A stretch of DNA of 64,000 nt from Lacticaseibacillus sharpeae JCM 1186 = DSM 20505 (GTDB lineage Bacteria; Bacillota; Bacilli; Lactobacillales; Lactobacillaceae). A program made the position numbers and the translations under genes. The DNA lies in NCBI RefSeq assembly GCF_001436225.1, contig NZ_AYYO01000003.1, positions 62,001-126,000 of the forward strand, written 5' to 3'. The notes beneath the pieces were generated by a model, which saw nothing but the letters and a program-made list of their open reading frames with translations, did no database searches and had not been told where the DNA came from. This document shows, piece after piece, positions 55,101 to 63,960 of the stretch; within the stretch, counting starts at the first letter, position 1; each line of letters begins with the position of its first letter.

Positions 55101-55562
55101 TTAAGCCAGCTTAGCCGCGGCCGCAATTAGCTGGTCGGCAAAGATCTCCAAATTGTCAATGTCTTCTGCCTCAGCAGCGAGGTCCACCTTGACGCCTTCT
55201 GCACCCTTAGTCGCGCCGGCTGCGGTGAAGGCATCAGCGAACATATCCACGGCGGTGGCGAAGTCATCATAGAAGCGGTCACCGCTCCCGGTAGTGCCGA
55301 AGACCTTCCCGGACAGATCGAGTGCGCGCAGGTCGTCGTAAAAATCTTCGCCTTCTTCAGGCAGCAGGCCGGGGCCACCATCACTGTACGTGTAGGCAGC
55401 GACCACGCAGATATCGGCATCCGCGAAGTCGGCCGCCACCGCCTGGCTCATCTCGGTAAGTTCGGTGGGAACGCCACGGTCTTCGAGGGCCTCCTGCACG
55501 ATTTCGGCGATTTCCTGAGTGTTACCAGTCATGCTGGCGTAAACGATTTTTGCTGTAGCCAT
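55101..55562 (-). CDS. Flavodoxin
   Basis: 153-aa FMN electron carrier. The phosphate-binding loop SMTGNTQEIA (about residues 10-19) and the FMN-ring loops AAYTYSDGG (about 54-62) and GTTGSGDRFY (about 90-99) are present. It is acidic, as flavodoxins are. The start is ATG 55562 with GGAGG 5-6 bases upstream; an ATG 7 codons earlier lacks one. It is monocistronic. The redox partner is not evident. Confidence 0.94.
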   Translation of the reverse strand: MATAKIVYASMTGNTQEIAEIVQEALEDRGVPTELTEMSQAVAADFADADICVVAAYTYSDGGPGLLPEEGEDFYDDLRALDLSGKVFGTTGSGDRFYDDFATAVDMFADAFTAAGATKGAEGVKVDLAAEAEDIDNLEIFADQLIAAAAKLA

Positions 55563-55769
55563 GTTTTCCTCCGTCTTGGTCATTGACCGTCTGTTATAGC
55601 GTTAGTTTACCATAAAGCGCCGCACTTTTCCGGCACGCACGAAGCGGCACTAGTTGAAGCCGTGGTTTACGTTTTTTGTCCCAACAGTGTATGATGGTAG
55701 AGGATATTTTCATCAAGTAGCATATTTAACATCACACGTGCATACGTACGTGAATCTGGAGGCACTATT

Positions 55770-56561
55770 TTGATTACAATTAAGTCTGAACGTGAAATCG
55801 AAGGCATGCGCAAGTCGGGCGCGATTCTGGCCGGCATGCACATCGGGTTGCGGGACATCATCAAGCCAGGCATCTCAAGCTGGGAGATTGAAGACTTCGC
55901 CGTGAAGTACTTCGATCAGCACAAGGCGATTCCCGCCGAGAAGGGCTTCGAGGGCTACAAGTACGCAACCTGTGTGGCCGTGAACGATGAAGTTGCCCAC
56001 GCAATTCCACGTAAGGATCTCATCCTGAAGAACGGGGACATCGTGAAGGTGGACACCGTGGTTAACAAGGATGGCTACTTCAGTGACTCCTGCTGGACGT
56101 ACGCAGTCGGCGAAATCAGCCCCGAAGCACAGCGGCTGATGGATGTCACCAAGAAGGCCCTCTACCTGGGGATTGACCAGGCGGTGGTTGGTAACCGCAT
56201 CGGGGACATCGGGGCTGCAATTCAGAAGTACACCGAAGAAGAGAACGGCTACGGGGATGTCCGCGACCTCATTGGCCACGGTATTCAGCCAACCATGCAC
56301 GAGGCGCCTAACGTGCCGAACTACGGGGTTGCCGGCAAGGGCTTACGGCTCAAGGCGGGGATGACCATCACCATCGAGCCAATGATTAACATCGGGACCT
56401 GGCGCATTGCCGTGAAGGAAGTGCCAGAAGGAGACTGGGAATACTACACTTCCCAGGATGGTTCATTGTCTGCCCAGTACGAACACACACTGGTTATCAC
56501 TAACGACGGACCTAAGATTCTGACCAGTCAGGACCCAATTGCGGACGCTAAGTACCTTTAA
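55770..56561 (+). CDS. map: Type I methionine aminopeptidase
   Basis: Removes N-terminal methionine from new proteins; 263 aa, normal length. Metal ligands are placed as expected: Asp in VKVDTVVNKDGYFSDSCW (two Asp), His in LIGHGIQPTMHEAPNVPNYG, Glu in MTITIEPMIN, and Glu in YEHTLVITNDG. The start is TTG 55770 behind GGAGG. A promoter TTTACG (55666-55671) - N18 - TATGAT (55690-55695) lies upstream. Confidence 0.95.
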   Translation: MITIKSEREIEGMRKSGAILAGMHIGLRDIIKPGISSWEIEDFAVKYFDQHKAIPAEKGFEGYKYATCVAVNDEVAHAIPRKDLILKNGDIVKVDTVVNKDGYFSDSCWTYAVGEISPEAQRLMDVTKKALYLGIDQAVVGNRIGDIGAAIQKYTEEENGYGDVRDLIGHGIQPTMHEAPNVPNYGVAGKGLRLKAGMTITIEPMINIGTWRIAVKEVPEGDWEYYTSQDGSLSAQYEHTLVITNDGPKILTSQDPIADAKYL

Positions 56562-56668
56562 GGCGCTGGCTAGGGTAAAATTAATAGTAACGGGAATGGG
56601 CGCGGAACTTTCCGCGTCCATCTTCGTGCGTTGCTGGAGTTACTGACGGAGTGCGAACGGGAGAAGAC

Positions 56669-57664
56669 ATGAGCAAAAGAAAGTTCGTTGCGCGTATTCA
56701 AGGTACGCATGGCGGCAGTCGGCTGGTGCCAATCATGCGCCGCAAAACTACGGTCAAGGCCAAATTGCTCGCGATTTTGGCCTTGTTTTGGCGTCGACTC
56801 GGAGATTCCCAGATTAACGAGACCTCTGCGGCGATGGCGTACTATACGATTCTGTCCTTATTCCCCACGATGCTGTTCGGGATTAACGTGGTGGCCCACA
56901 TCAAGATTGATTTCAGCGGCATCAAGGATGTGCTGGAGCAACTGATTCCGGAGAATATCATCGCCACCATCACGCCAATTGTCCACGACCTGCACGTGAA
57001 TGCCAGTACGACTTGGCTGAGTGTGGGGGCAATTGTGACGCTGTGGGCGGCCAGCTTGGGGCTGGCGGCTTTGCGCAATGGGTTCAACCGGGCGTACGGC
57101 ATTCGCCACCCGGTGCAAAACTTCTTGGTCAGCCGCGTTGTTGCCATGATCATGATGGTGGTGCTGCTGATTGCGGTCGTCGGCACCATGGTGGCCTTCG
57201 CCTTTGGTCAGCAATTTTTGGAATGGCTCATCAATCAGTTGCAGTTGTCGCCGCACTGGCTGGAAACCTTCCAGACGTGGAAGTGGCCGGTCGCGGTCAT
57301 GGTGCTGGTGGTCGTCCTGCTGATTGTGGATTACTTCTTGCCGAACGCCAAAATGCGCTTTTGGACCGTGGTCCCGGGGGTTCTGATTACCGGCATTGGG
57401 CTGCTGGGACTCACGCAGGCGTTCTCGCTGTACATGACCTATTTCGGCCAGCGGTTTAGCACATACGGCACCCTGGGGGCGTTTATCGTCTTGCTGCTGT
57501 GGCTGTTTTTCATGTCGTTCATCATTACCCTTGGGGTGGTGGTGAACTCCGTGGTGAACGAAAGCTTCTATGGCCGGGCCAAGCCGATTGGGAGCAAGGT
57601 GACATTCAAGGTACGCAAAATGACCAAAAAACTGCTTAGTAATGGGGCAAAGCAGGGTGATTAA
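56669..57664 (+). CDS. YihY/BrkB family membrane protein
   Basis: 331-aa integral membrane protein with about six hydrophobic segments. Family marks: ETSAAMAYYTILSLFPTMLF at the start of the core, LWAASLGLAALRNGFNRAYG, and the C-terminal FSTYGTLGAFIVLLLWLFFM. A basic N-terminal tail of about 45 residues precedes the core. The old label ribonuclease BN is wrong for this family; function is unknown. ATG 56669 follows GGGAGA. It lies 107 bp after map. Confidence 0.9.
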   Translation: MSKRKFVARIQGTHGGSRLVPIMRRKTTVKAKLLAILALFWRRLGDSQINETSAAMAYYTILSLFPTMLFGINVVAHIKIDFSGIKDVLEQLIPENIIATITPIVHDLHVNASTTWLSVGAIVTLWAASLGLAALRNGFNRAYGIRHPVQNFLVSRVVAMIMMVVLLIAVVGTMVAFAFGQQFLEWLINQLQLSPHWLETFQTWKWPVAVMVLVVVLLIVDYFLPNAKMRFWTVVPGVLITGIGLLGLTQAFSLYMTYFGQRFSTYGTLGAFIVLLLWLFFMSFIITLGVVVNSVVNESFYGRAKPIGSKVTFKVRKMTKKLLSNGAKQGD

Positions 57665-57795
57665 ATATCACGATATGATTAAATTTGCCGTTTGGGTGGT
57701 TATCCGCCCGCTGGTAAAAGTTTGAAAGTAGTATAATTGTTTTCTTGGAGTGTTAAGGCACTTATATTAGTTAAGTTTGGAAGGGGTTTGGCAGC

Positions 57796-58893
57796 GTGGT
57801 AACAGCTAAGGCACCGGGCAAATTATATATTGCCGGTGAGTATGCGGTGGTGGAGACGGGTTTTCCCGCTATATTGGTGGCCCTCAATCAATTCGTAACC
57901 GTCACGATTGAGGACGCAGCGCAGTACGGGAGTATCATCAGCCACCAGTACCAGGAGAATTCGCTCTACTGGCGCCGCGACGGGGATGAACTGGTTTTTG
58001 ACAACCGGGATAACCCATTCCATTACATTTTGTCCGCAATTCGGTTAACCGAAAAGTACGCGCGCGAATGCGGGAAGCCGCTGGGCCTGTACAACCTCGA
58101 AGTTGATTCCGATCTGGACTCGGCGGATGGGAAGAAGTACGGGCTCGGCAGTTCAGCGGCCGTCACCGTGGCGACCGTGAAGGCCCTCAACGAGTACTAT
58201 GCTTTGGGGATGGGCCCGGAGAACGTGTACAAGCTAGCGGCCATCGCGCACCTGGATGTCCAGGGTAACGGGTCACTGGGCGATATTGCTGCTTCCGTTT
58301 ACGGCGGCTGGCTAGCCTACCAGTCATTTGACAAAGAATGGCTGGCTTCTGCACGGCGCCGGCACACGCTCACCGAATTACTGCAGATGCCGTGGCCCCA
58401 ACTGAACATCGAGTTGCTCCAGGCCCCAACCAACATGCGCCTCATGATTGGCTGGACGGGTTCACCCGCCTCCACGTCCCGGCTGGTGGATAAGATTGCG
58501 GACGCAAAGAGTGAGCAGTGGGGTGAGTACTCCCGCTTCCTTGAAGGCAGTCGGTCCGTATTACAAGGCATGATCGAAGCCTTCCACAACGCGGATATTC
58601 GCGGAATTCAGGACGGTCTGCGGGCAAACCGGATTCTGCTGGCCAGCCTCGCGGACTTGTCGGGGGTGCAAATTGAAACACCGGCATTGACCAAGCTGCG
58701 CAGCCTCGCCGAACAGGCCGGGGGCGCGGCGAAGTCTTCAGGCGCTGGTGGTGGGGACTGCGGGATTGTCCTCATCGACCGCGGCATTGACACGACGAAT
58801 CTGCTGGCCCAGTGGGCGGCGGCTCAGATTGAGCCCTTGCCGCTGCGGGTTCATGAAGTGCAGGATTCAGAATTTCACCCAGTCCGGGGTTAA
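57796..58893 (+). CDS. mvaK2: Phosphomevalonate kinase
   Basis: GHMP kinase that makes mevalonate 5-diphosphate for isoprenoid synthesis; 365 aa. N-terminal APGKLYIAGEYAVVETG, ATP loop KKYGLGSSAAVTVATVKALN (glycine-rich, about residues 115-134) and the C-terminal SGAGGGDCGIVL are typical. The start is GTG 57796 behind GGAAGGGG. mvaK1 and mvaD are not adjacent, and no fni follows, so the usual mevalonate cluster is split here. Confidence 0.93.
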   Translation: MVTAKAPGKLYIAGEYAVVETGFPAILVALNQFVTVTIEDAAQYGSIISHQYQENSLYWRRDGDELVFDNRDNPFHYILSAIRLTEKYARECGKPLGLYNLEVDSDLDSADGKKYGLGSSAAVTVATVKALNEYYALGMGPENVYKLAAIAHLDVQGNGSLGDIAASVYGGWLAYQSFDKEWLASARRRHTLTELLQMPWPQLNIELLQAPTNMRLMIGWTGSPASTSRLVDKIADAKSEQWGEYSRFLEGSRSVLQGMIEAFHNADIRGIQDGLRANRILLASLADLSGVQIETPALTKLRSLAEQAGGAAKSSGAGGGDCGIVLIDRGIDTTNLLAQWAAAQIEPLPLRVHEVQDSEFHPVRG

Positions 58894-58908
58894 GATTGCG
58901 AACTAGAT

Positions 58909-58954
58909 AATGGCAGGTTTTCCGCCGTATGGTGCGGAATGCCCGCCATTTTTT
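58909..58954 (+). terminator. Terminator of mvaK2
   Basis: Stem AATGGC-A-GG / CC-C-GCCATT with an inner GC-rich loop, followed by four T. The 248 bp from here to galU show no further gene; a clear galU promoter is not seen, though TAGAAT at about 59148 is a possible -10. Confidence 0.75.
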
Positions 58955-59202
58955 ATTTTCTGAAAAACGCACAATGACGGGTTGCATCCCGGACACAGAT
59001 ACGGGGTACAAGGAAGCCAATACAACTAATAAGCACCAGTAATTAAGGCTGTTTGTGGTGTGTGGCCTAATGAAAGCAACTGTGAAAAGTACCTAAACCA
59101 AGCTTTGCTGGCCCATATTTACCCTACCAACTCTGCGCAACATTTAGTAGAATTAAGCCAGCACATAAAGTACGGGGAACCGCAATTAAAGGAGATTACA
59201 AC

Positions 59203-60132
59203 ATGAAGGTACGTAAAGCCGTTATTCCTGCTGCCGGGCTGGGCACACGTTTCTTGCCCGCAACCAAGGCACTGGCAAAGGAAATGCTGCCAATCGTTGA
59301 TAAGCCAACGATTCAGTTTATCGTTGAGGAAGCCAAGAAGTCAGGCATTGAAGACATCCTGATCATCGAAGGTAAGAACAAGCGCTCCATTGAAGACCAC
59401 TTTGACTCCGCGCCAGAATTGGAACAGAACCTGGAAGCTAAGCACAAGGATGCGCTCCTTAAGATGGTCCACGAAACCACCGATATTGGCGTTAACCTGT
59501 TCTTCGTTCGGCAGCCATACCCACGGGGCCTCGGGGACGCGGTGCGCCTCGCGAAGTCCTTCGTTGGTGATGAACCATTTGTCGTCATGCTCGGTGATGA
59601 CTTGATGGAAGACGAAGTTCCATTGACCAAGCAGCTCATCAATGAATACGAACGCACGCATGCCTCCATTCTGGCCGTTAAGCGTGTTCCACATGATGAA
59701 GTGTCTGCTTACGGGGTCATCGATCCAAACGCGGAAGTGCACCCAGGCCTGTTCAACGTTTCCCGGTTTGTTGAAAAGCCGGCGGTTGAAGATGCCCCTA
59801 GTGACCTGGCAATCATCGGTCGCTACCTGCTGACCCCCGAAATCTTTGACATTCTGGACAACCAGAAGCCAGGGAAGGGTAACGAAATCCAGCTGACCGA
59901 CGCCATCGACACGCTCAACAAGACTCAGCGCGTCTTCGCCCACGAATTCACGGGTAGCCGTTATGATGTCGGCAACAAGTTCGGCTTCGTCCAGACCACC
60001 ATTGAATACGGTCTGACCCACCCTGAAGTTAAGGATGAATTGCGCCCATACCTGATTAAGCTGGCCAAGGAATTGGCTGCTGAAGACAAGGCCCAGGCGG
60101 CCAAATCAGACAGCAAACCCGCAAAGAAGTAG
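59203..60132 (+). CDS. galU: UTP-glucose-1-phosphate uridylyltransferase
   Basis: Makes UDP-glucose for exopolysaccharide, glycolipid and teichoic acid decoration and for galactose use; 309 aa. The nucleotide-binding motif [19 protein letters not shown] (residues 9-27) and the later [20 protein letters not shown] are diagnostic. The tail is Lys/Ala-rich. The ATG follows AAAGGAG. It faces a YwqE-type phosphatase gene across a shared terminator, suggesting proximity of polysaccharide functions. Confidence 0.96.
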   Translation: MKVRKAVIPAAGLGTRFLPATKALAKEMLPIVDKPTIQFIVEEAKKSGIEDILIIEGKNKRSIEDHFDSAPELEQNLEAKHKDALLKMVHETTDIGVNLFFVRQPYPRGLGDAVRLAKSFVGDEPFVVMLGDDLMEDEVPLTKQLINEYERTHASILAVKRVPHDEVSAYGVIDPNAEVHPGLFNVSRFVEKPAVEDAPSDLAIIGRYLLTPEIFDILDNQKPGKGNEIQLTDAIDTLNKTQRVFAHEFTGSRYDVGNKFGFVQTTIEYGLTHPEVKDELRPYLIKLAKELAAEDKAQAAKSDSKPAKK

Positions 60133-60145
60133 TTGATCGATACGT

Positions 60146-60181
60146 AAACGCCCCTGCACTGAACTGTGCAGGGGCGTTTTT
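60146..60181. terminator. Bidirectional terminator
   Basis: Stem AAACGCCCCTGCAC / GTGCAGGGGCGTTT with five T, between convergent galU and the phosphatase gene. Confidence 0.93.
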
Positions 60182-60184
60182 GGG

Positions 60185-60952
60185 TTAATAGCGGGCAAAA
60201 AAGCGTGGTTTCTTGATTGGCCGTTCATTGAAGCGGGCGACGTTATCGCCGTTGACCAGGGCCTTGGCGTTCTCGGCGAACTGGATGCCGTATTCGGTGC
60301 CCATCTTCTTATCGAGGCGTTTGAAGGCGGCACTCATTTCGTAATCTCGCTTCTCCAGATGGTGCGCGTCAGAGGCAAAAACGTGGGCTAACCCGGCGCG
60401 CACGATGTCTTCGGCAAAGGCCTGGACGTTCTTGCCAAAGGTGCCAACGTACGAGCTGGCGGTGACCTGGCTGAGGCAACCGCGACTGATGAGGTCGTAC
60501 AGTAGCTGCGGGTTGTGCATCATGGCCTCGTTGCGCTCTGGGTGGACGATGACCGGGGTCAAGCCGTGCTGCATAATCTGAAAAATCATGTCGCTAGCGT
60601 ACGCGGGCACTGCGTCGTGGGGGAACTCCAGCAGCAAATACCGGCCGCTTTCGTCGGTAGTCAGAATGTCGTCATCCTCGATGGCCTGGATTAAGTCACC
60701 ATTGATGTGCACTTCTTGGCCCGGGAAGACGGTGAGCGGAATCTCCGCCTTGTTCAATTCCGCCTGGAACGCATCGGTGCGATCAATCACATCTTGGGCG
60801 TGGTTGGTGTAGCGGCCGTTCATGTGGTGCGGCGTCATAAGTGCGTGGGTAATTCCGTCGGCCACGGCGGCTCGGGCCAATTCTAGTGAGTGGGCCAGTG
60901 AGCTGGAGCCATCATCCACACCTGGCAATAGGTGACTATGTACATCGATCAA
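60185..60952 (-). CDS. YwqE/CpsB-type tyrosine-protein phosphatase (PHP family)
   Basis: 255-aa metal-dependent phosphatase that dephosphorylates the tyrosine kinase controlling polysaccharide chain length. The PHP motif is at the very N-terminus: IDVHSHLLPGVDDGS, with further ligands in MTPHHMNG, PGQEVHI, VIVHPERN and FASDAHH. The start is TTG 60952 with AAGGAGG 8 bases upstream; the upstream in-frame extension to 61039 overlaps the promoter (TATAAT complement at 60981-60986). No CpsC/CpsD partners lie in the window. Confidence 0.92.
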   Translation of the reverse strand: MIDVHSHLLPGVDDGSSSLAHSLELARAAVADGITHALMTPHHMNGRYTNHAQDVIDRTDAFQAELNKAEIPLTVFPGQEVHINGDLIQAIEDDDILTTDESGRYLLLEFPHDAVPAYASDMIFQIMQHGLTPVIVHPERNEAMMHNPQLLYDLISRGCLSQVTASSYVGTFGKNVQAFAEDIVRAGLAHVFASDAHHLEKRDYEMSAAFKRLDKKMGTEYGIQFAENAKALVNGDNVARFNERPIKKPRFFARY

Positions 60953-61190
60953 TTTGCGGTCCTCCTTGGTTAGTAAGTCCATTATACAGCAGCACATATT
61001 ATCACGGTTAATTATGTGCAAGCGGAAGATTAACCACAAAAAGTCAGCTTTTTACTGAAAACGTGTTGCGGACGCACCGGGGGTAAGAAAAGATGTGTAT
61101 CTGCAAGCACTTATGTAAAGAGAACAACAGTAAATTAATTCGGATTGCCTAACTATGGGCGAATATTGACGGAAAAATAACGATATGCGT

Positions 61191-61218
61191 TTGAAAACAC
61201 TCATGCAAGTGCTACACT
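61191..61218 (+). promoter_or_regulatory. Promoter of the VIT pair
   Basis: TTGAAA - N16 - TACACT, about 57 bases before the first VIT gene. The rest of the 320-bp divergent gap (60953-61274) holds the phosphatase promoter near 60981 and nothing else I recognise. Confidence 0.6.
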
Positions 61219-61274
61219 TATTGATGTAGTTTTAACAGGTAAATGATTAATAAATATGTACGTAGAAGTTGGGG

Positions 61275-61967
61275 ATGGATTTCTTGCAGAAAAAAGCAAT
61301 GTCACTGGCCGAAAAGATTAATCTAATTCGGGCCGGCGTGATGGGTGCCAACGACGGGATTCTCTCGGTCGCGGCAATTGTGCTGGGGGTCGCGGCGGCC
61401 AATGCCAGCGCGTCCACGGTGCTGCTCGCCGGGATGGCCGGGATGCTGGCCGGCACAATCTCGATGGCGATGGGTGAATACGTGTCCGTGCACGCTCAGC
61501 GGGACGCAGAAAAACGTGCGATTGCTGACGAGCGGGTGCGCCTGGCCGTTAACGAAGCCGGGGAACGTGAATTTGTGACCCAGAAGTACGTTGATTCGGG
61601 CATTAGCCGCGAACTGGCCAGCAAGGCGGTGACCGAAATGTTCACTGAGGCGCCAATCAACACGGCCGTCCGTGAACGCTATAACATTGACCCGACGGCA
61701 ACCACCTCCGCGGTGGGCGCTGCCATTACGTCCATGATTTCCTTCCCGCTGGGGTCATTGCTGCCGATGCTGATGATCACACTTGCGCCGGCTTCTTGGC
61801 GCATTGCCGGAACCATTGGCGCGGTGGTCATTGCCCTGGCTGTGACCGGCTCGATTGCCGCGAAGCTCGGGAACGCGAACGCCGTGCGGGCGCTAATCCG
61901 GAACGTGATTGCTGGGTTGATTACAATGGCGGTCACGTACGGGGTTGGCCACCTGTTTGCGCGTTAG
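61275..61967 (+). CDS. VIT1/CCC1 family transporter, copy 1
   Basis: 230-aa membrane protein related to vacuolar iron/manganese transporters, with about five membrane helices. The N-terminal INLIRAGVMGANDGILSVAAIVLGV and ISMAMGEYVSVHAQRDAE (metal-binding region with Glu) are conserved. It likely exports Fe2+ or Mn2+. The start is uncertain: ATG 61275 and TTG 61284 (GGGGA 9 bases upstream) are both possible. It overlaps nothing and is followed after 10 bp by a paralogue. Confidence 0.88.
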   Translation: MDFLQKKAMSLAEKINLIRAGVMGANDGILSVAAIVLGVAAANASASTVLLAGMAGMLAGTISMAMGEYVSVHAQRDAEKRAIADERVRLAVNEAGEREFVTQKYVDSGISRELASKAVTEMFTEAPINTAVRERYNIDPTATTSAVGAAITSMISFPLGSLLPMLMITLAPASWRIAGTIGAVVIALAVTGSIAAKLGNANAVRALIRNVIAGLITMAVTYGVGHLFAR

Positions 61968-61977
61968 GAGGGTGAAC

Positions 61978-62661
61978 ATGGATACGAAGAAAAAGGAACA
62001 ATCACTCGCGATGCGGGCCAACACCCTGCGTGCGGGGGTGCTCGGAGCGAACGATGGGATTCTCACCGTTGTCGGCGTCCTCTTTTCTGTTGGCGCGGTC
62101 ACCACGGATTCATTTACCTTGTTCATCGCTGGACTGGCTGATTTGCTCGCTGTTGCCTTCTCGATGGCCGGCGGGGAATATGCCAGTGTCAGCTCCCAAC
62201 GCGACACAGAGGCCTCAGCAGTGCGTGCAGAGGCGGTTCTGCTCAAGTCCGACTTCGCCGGTGAGCGGGCGGCAGTTGTCGCCAGCTACACCGACCGTGG
62301 GGTGAGCGTGGACACGGCCAACGAAATTGCGGATGAACTGCTGCAAAAACAGCCGCTGAAGACGGTCGTCGGGGTCAAGTATGATTTGGATCCCAGCGAA
62401 CTGATGAATCCCTGGATGGCGGCGCTGGCCAGCTTAATCTGTGCCGCAATCGGGGGGGCACTGCCGCTCGCAGCGCTCACCTTCCTGACGGGGATTATGC
62501 GCTGGATTGGGACAATCATCGCCACTGTGATTGCCGTGGGTCTCACCGGGCTGTTTTCCGCCAAGCTGGGGCACGGGTTCGTGCGCGCGGCGGTAGTGCG
62601 GAATATCATCATCGGCATCATCACGATGTTTATCCACTACGGCATCGGGCGGCTTTTCTAA
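61978..62661 (+). CDS. VIT1/CCC1 family transporter, copy 2
   Basis: 227-aa paralogue of the preceding protein, sharing NTLRAGVLGANDGILTVVGVL and the FSMAGGEYASVSSQRDTE metal region, with five membrane helices. The sequences differ enough to suggest an old duplication or a heteromeric transporter. ATG 61978 follows TAGGAGGG. The two genes are clearly one operon, closed by a terminator. Confidence 0.9.
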   Translation: MDTKKKEQSLAMRANTLRAGVLGANDGILTVVGVLFSVGAVTTDSFTLFIAGLADLLAVAFSMAGGEYASVSSQRDTEASAVRAEAVLLKSDFAGERAAVVASYTDRGVSVDTANEIADELLQKQPLKTVVGVKYDLDPSELMNPWMAALASLICAAIGGALPLAALTFLTGIMRWIGTIIATVIAVGLTGLFSAKLGHGFVRAAVVRNIIIGIITMFIHYGIGRLF

Positions 62662-62680
62662 ATTCATATTTTGATACAGC

Positions 62681-62713
62681 AAAAGGCTGGGACGATTAGG
62701 TCCCAGCCTTTTT
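62681..62713. terminator. Bidirectional terminator
   Basis: Stem AAAAGGCTGGGAC / GTCCCAGCCTTTT with T-run, between convergent units. Its last bases overlap the stop of the gene at 62712. Confidence 0.92.
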
Positions 62714-63563
62714 AGCGCGGTAAGAATGGATTTTGCTGATGACCGCGGGTGTTGTCGTTCGTGAGCCATTGGGCACCGCCGAGACTGAGCCACACTTTGT
62801 GGTCCGTTGTGGTTTGAACGGCCTCGAAGACCCGCCAGAACGTGCCCTGGGGGAGCAGTACCGGTAGCGGCAAAACGCCGGCGGGGGCGTCGAAGACCGG
62901 CTTATCAGTTAGCAGTTCGATATAGGCGACGTTGGGCAAATGCAGCGGCGTAATGGGCACTACTTGGTAGCGGAACGTGACGACGCGGATGCGCTTGGTG
63001 AAGGTACCAGTTGCAGTGCTTGCACCAACGACCATCGCGGCAAAATAATTCAGTGGTTTGACGGTATACTCAGCGCCGAGCTTGCCGTTAATGCGTTCGG
63101 CGGGGCAGAGCAGCTGCCCATCTTGATCGCGGTGGAAAACAATCACGGGGGCGCCAGCAATGCGTTCGTAATACAGGACGATACTCTTGCGGTGGTGCGG
63201 GAACGTGGGTTGAAAGCCAAGGGCGCGGACGAAAATCCAATCGGCAATGGGCGGATAGTTCAGAACTAATTTGCTGCCTGGAAGCCCAGCAATGATGGTT
63301 GGTTGGGCAATGCGCGCACCAGTGTCAATGTCCCGGTAATCAACGCGGACGCGAATGCGGTGGGGCCGACGTACTGACCCAGTCGCCTGCGTGGCGGCGG
63401 GTGTACTCCGTGTCGCAGGCTGTACTGTTTGCTTTGGGCCAAGTTCAGGCGTCTCTGATGGCAGTTTATAATTTATTTTGTTTTTATGTGGGCGACGGCG
63501 GTGCCGAGTTGAGCGTTTTGACTCAGGGCGTGCGCGTTGCCATAAATAATCAGATATTTGCAT
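62712..63563 (-). CDS. Hypothetical protein with MucBP-like segment, not secreted
   Basis: 283-aa protein. The N-terminus (about 1-75) is strongly basic and low-complexity (QRARPESKRSTRHRRRPHKN), then Pro/Thr/Gln-rich. Residues about 78-135 (RIRVRVDYRDIDTGARIAQP...GLPGSKLVLNYPP) resemble the MucBP repeat, whose motif is VxYxDxdtGxxI with a later GxxGxxY. The rest is beta-rich without a known family. There is no signal peptide, membrane helix or LPXTG motif, unlike mucus-binding proteins. ATG 63563 follows AGGAAG with 6-base gap. The basic start might bind nucleic acid or membrane. Confidence 0.65.
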   Translation of the reverse strand: MQISDYLWQRARPESKRSTRHRRRPHKNKINYKLPSETPELGPKQTVQPATRSTPAATQATGSVRRPHRIRVRVDYRDIDTGARIAQPTIIAGLPGSKLVLNYPPIADWIFVRALGFQPTFPHHRKSIVLYYERIAGAPVIVFHRDQDGQLLCPAERINGKLGAEYTVKPLNYFAAMVVGASTATGTFTKRIRVVTFRYQVVPITPLHLPNVAYIELLTDKPVFDAPAGVLPLPVLLPQGTFWRVFEAVQTTTDHKVWLSLGGAQWLTNDNTRGHQQNPFLPR

Positions 63564-63597
63564 AGGCGTCTTCCTGAGTGCGGGGTAAATGCAATTA

Positions 63598-63641
63598 CAC
63601 ACCAAAATAGATTCGCAACCAGGGCGAATTTATTTTGGTGT
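63598..63641. repeat. Long inverted repeat between two minus-strand genes
   Basis: CACACCAAAATA-G-ATTCGC / GCGAAT-TT-ATTTTGGTGTG with a 7-base loop. It has no good T-tail but could still act as a terminator of the DUF1827 gene. Confidence 0.7.
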
Positions 63642-63660
63642 GTAAGGGTCAGTGCGTCTT

Positions 63661-63960
63661 CTAAACGGAGGCCGCTGCGTCTTCAGTAGTCCGGAACGTT
63701 ACTTCAGCTAAGTGCCGAGAACGGAGTACCTTGACCTCTTTAATCGTTTTGCCAGTTAGTTCGCGCAATGCAAAGTCAATCTCGCTATTCTGGATATTTC
63801 GGCGTTCGTTTGTGAAGAGTACTTCTTGGTGGTGTGGCGATTCGGTAAAGACGACCGTCGTCTGACCCAGGGAGTAGACTTGCACGAGCTGAGCGTTGGT
63901 GTTCGCTAACTGCTGCGAAACTAGGTGTGCGTATGAGTTGGTGACATCGATAAGCCGCAT
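63661..63960 (-). CDS. DUF1827 family protein
   Basis: 99-aa protein of the DUF1827 family, restricted to Lactobacillales. The N-terminal MRLIDVTNSYAHLVSQQLANT and the central VYSLGQTTVVFTESPHHQEVL are characteristic. It is soluble, alpha/beta, of unknown function. The ATG follows AAAGGA. The promoter is probably in the last 40 bases of the window or beyond. Confidence 0.85.
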   Translation of the reverse strand: MRLIDVTNSYAHLVSQQLANTNAQLVQVYSLGQTTVVFTESPHHQEVLFTNERRNIQNSEIDFALRELTGKTIKEVKVLRSRHLAEVTFRTTEDAAASV

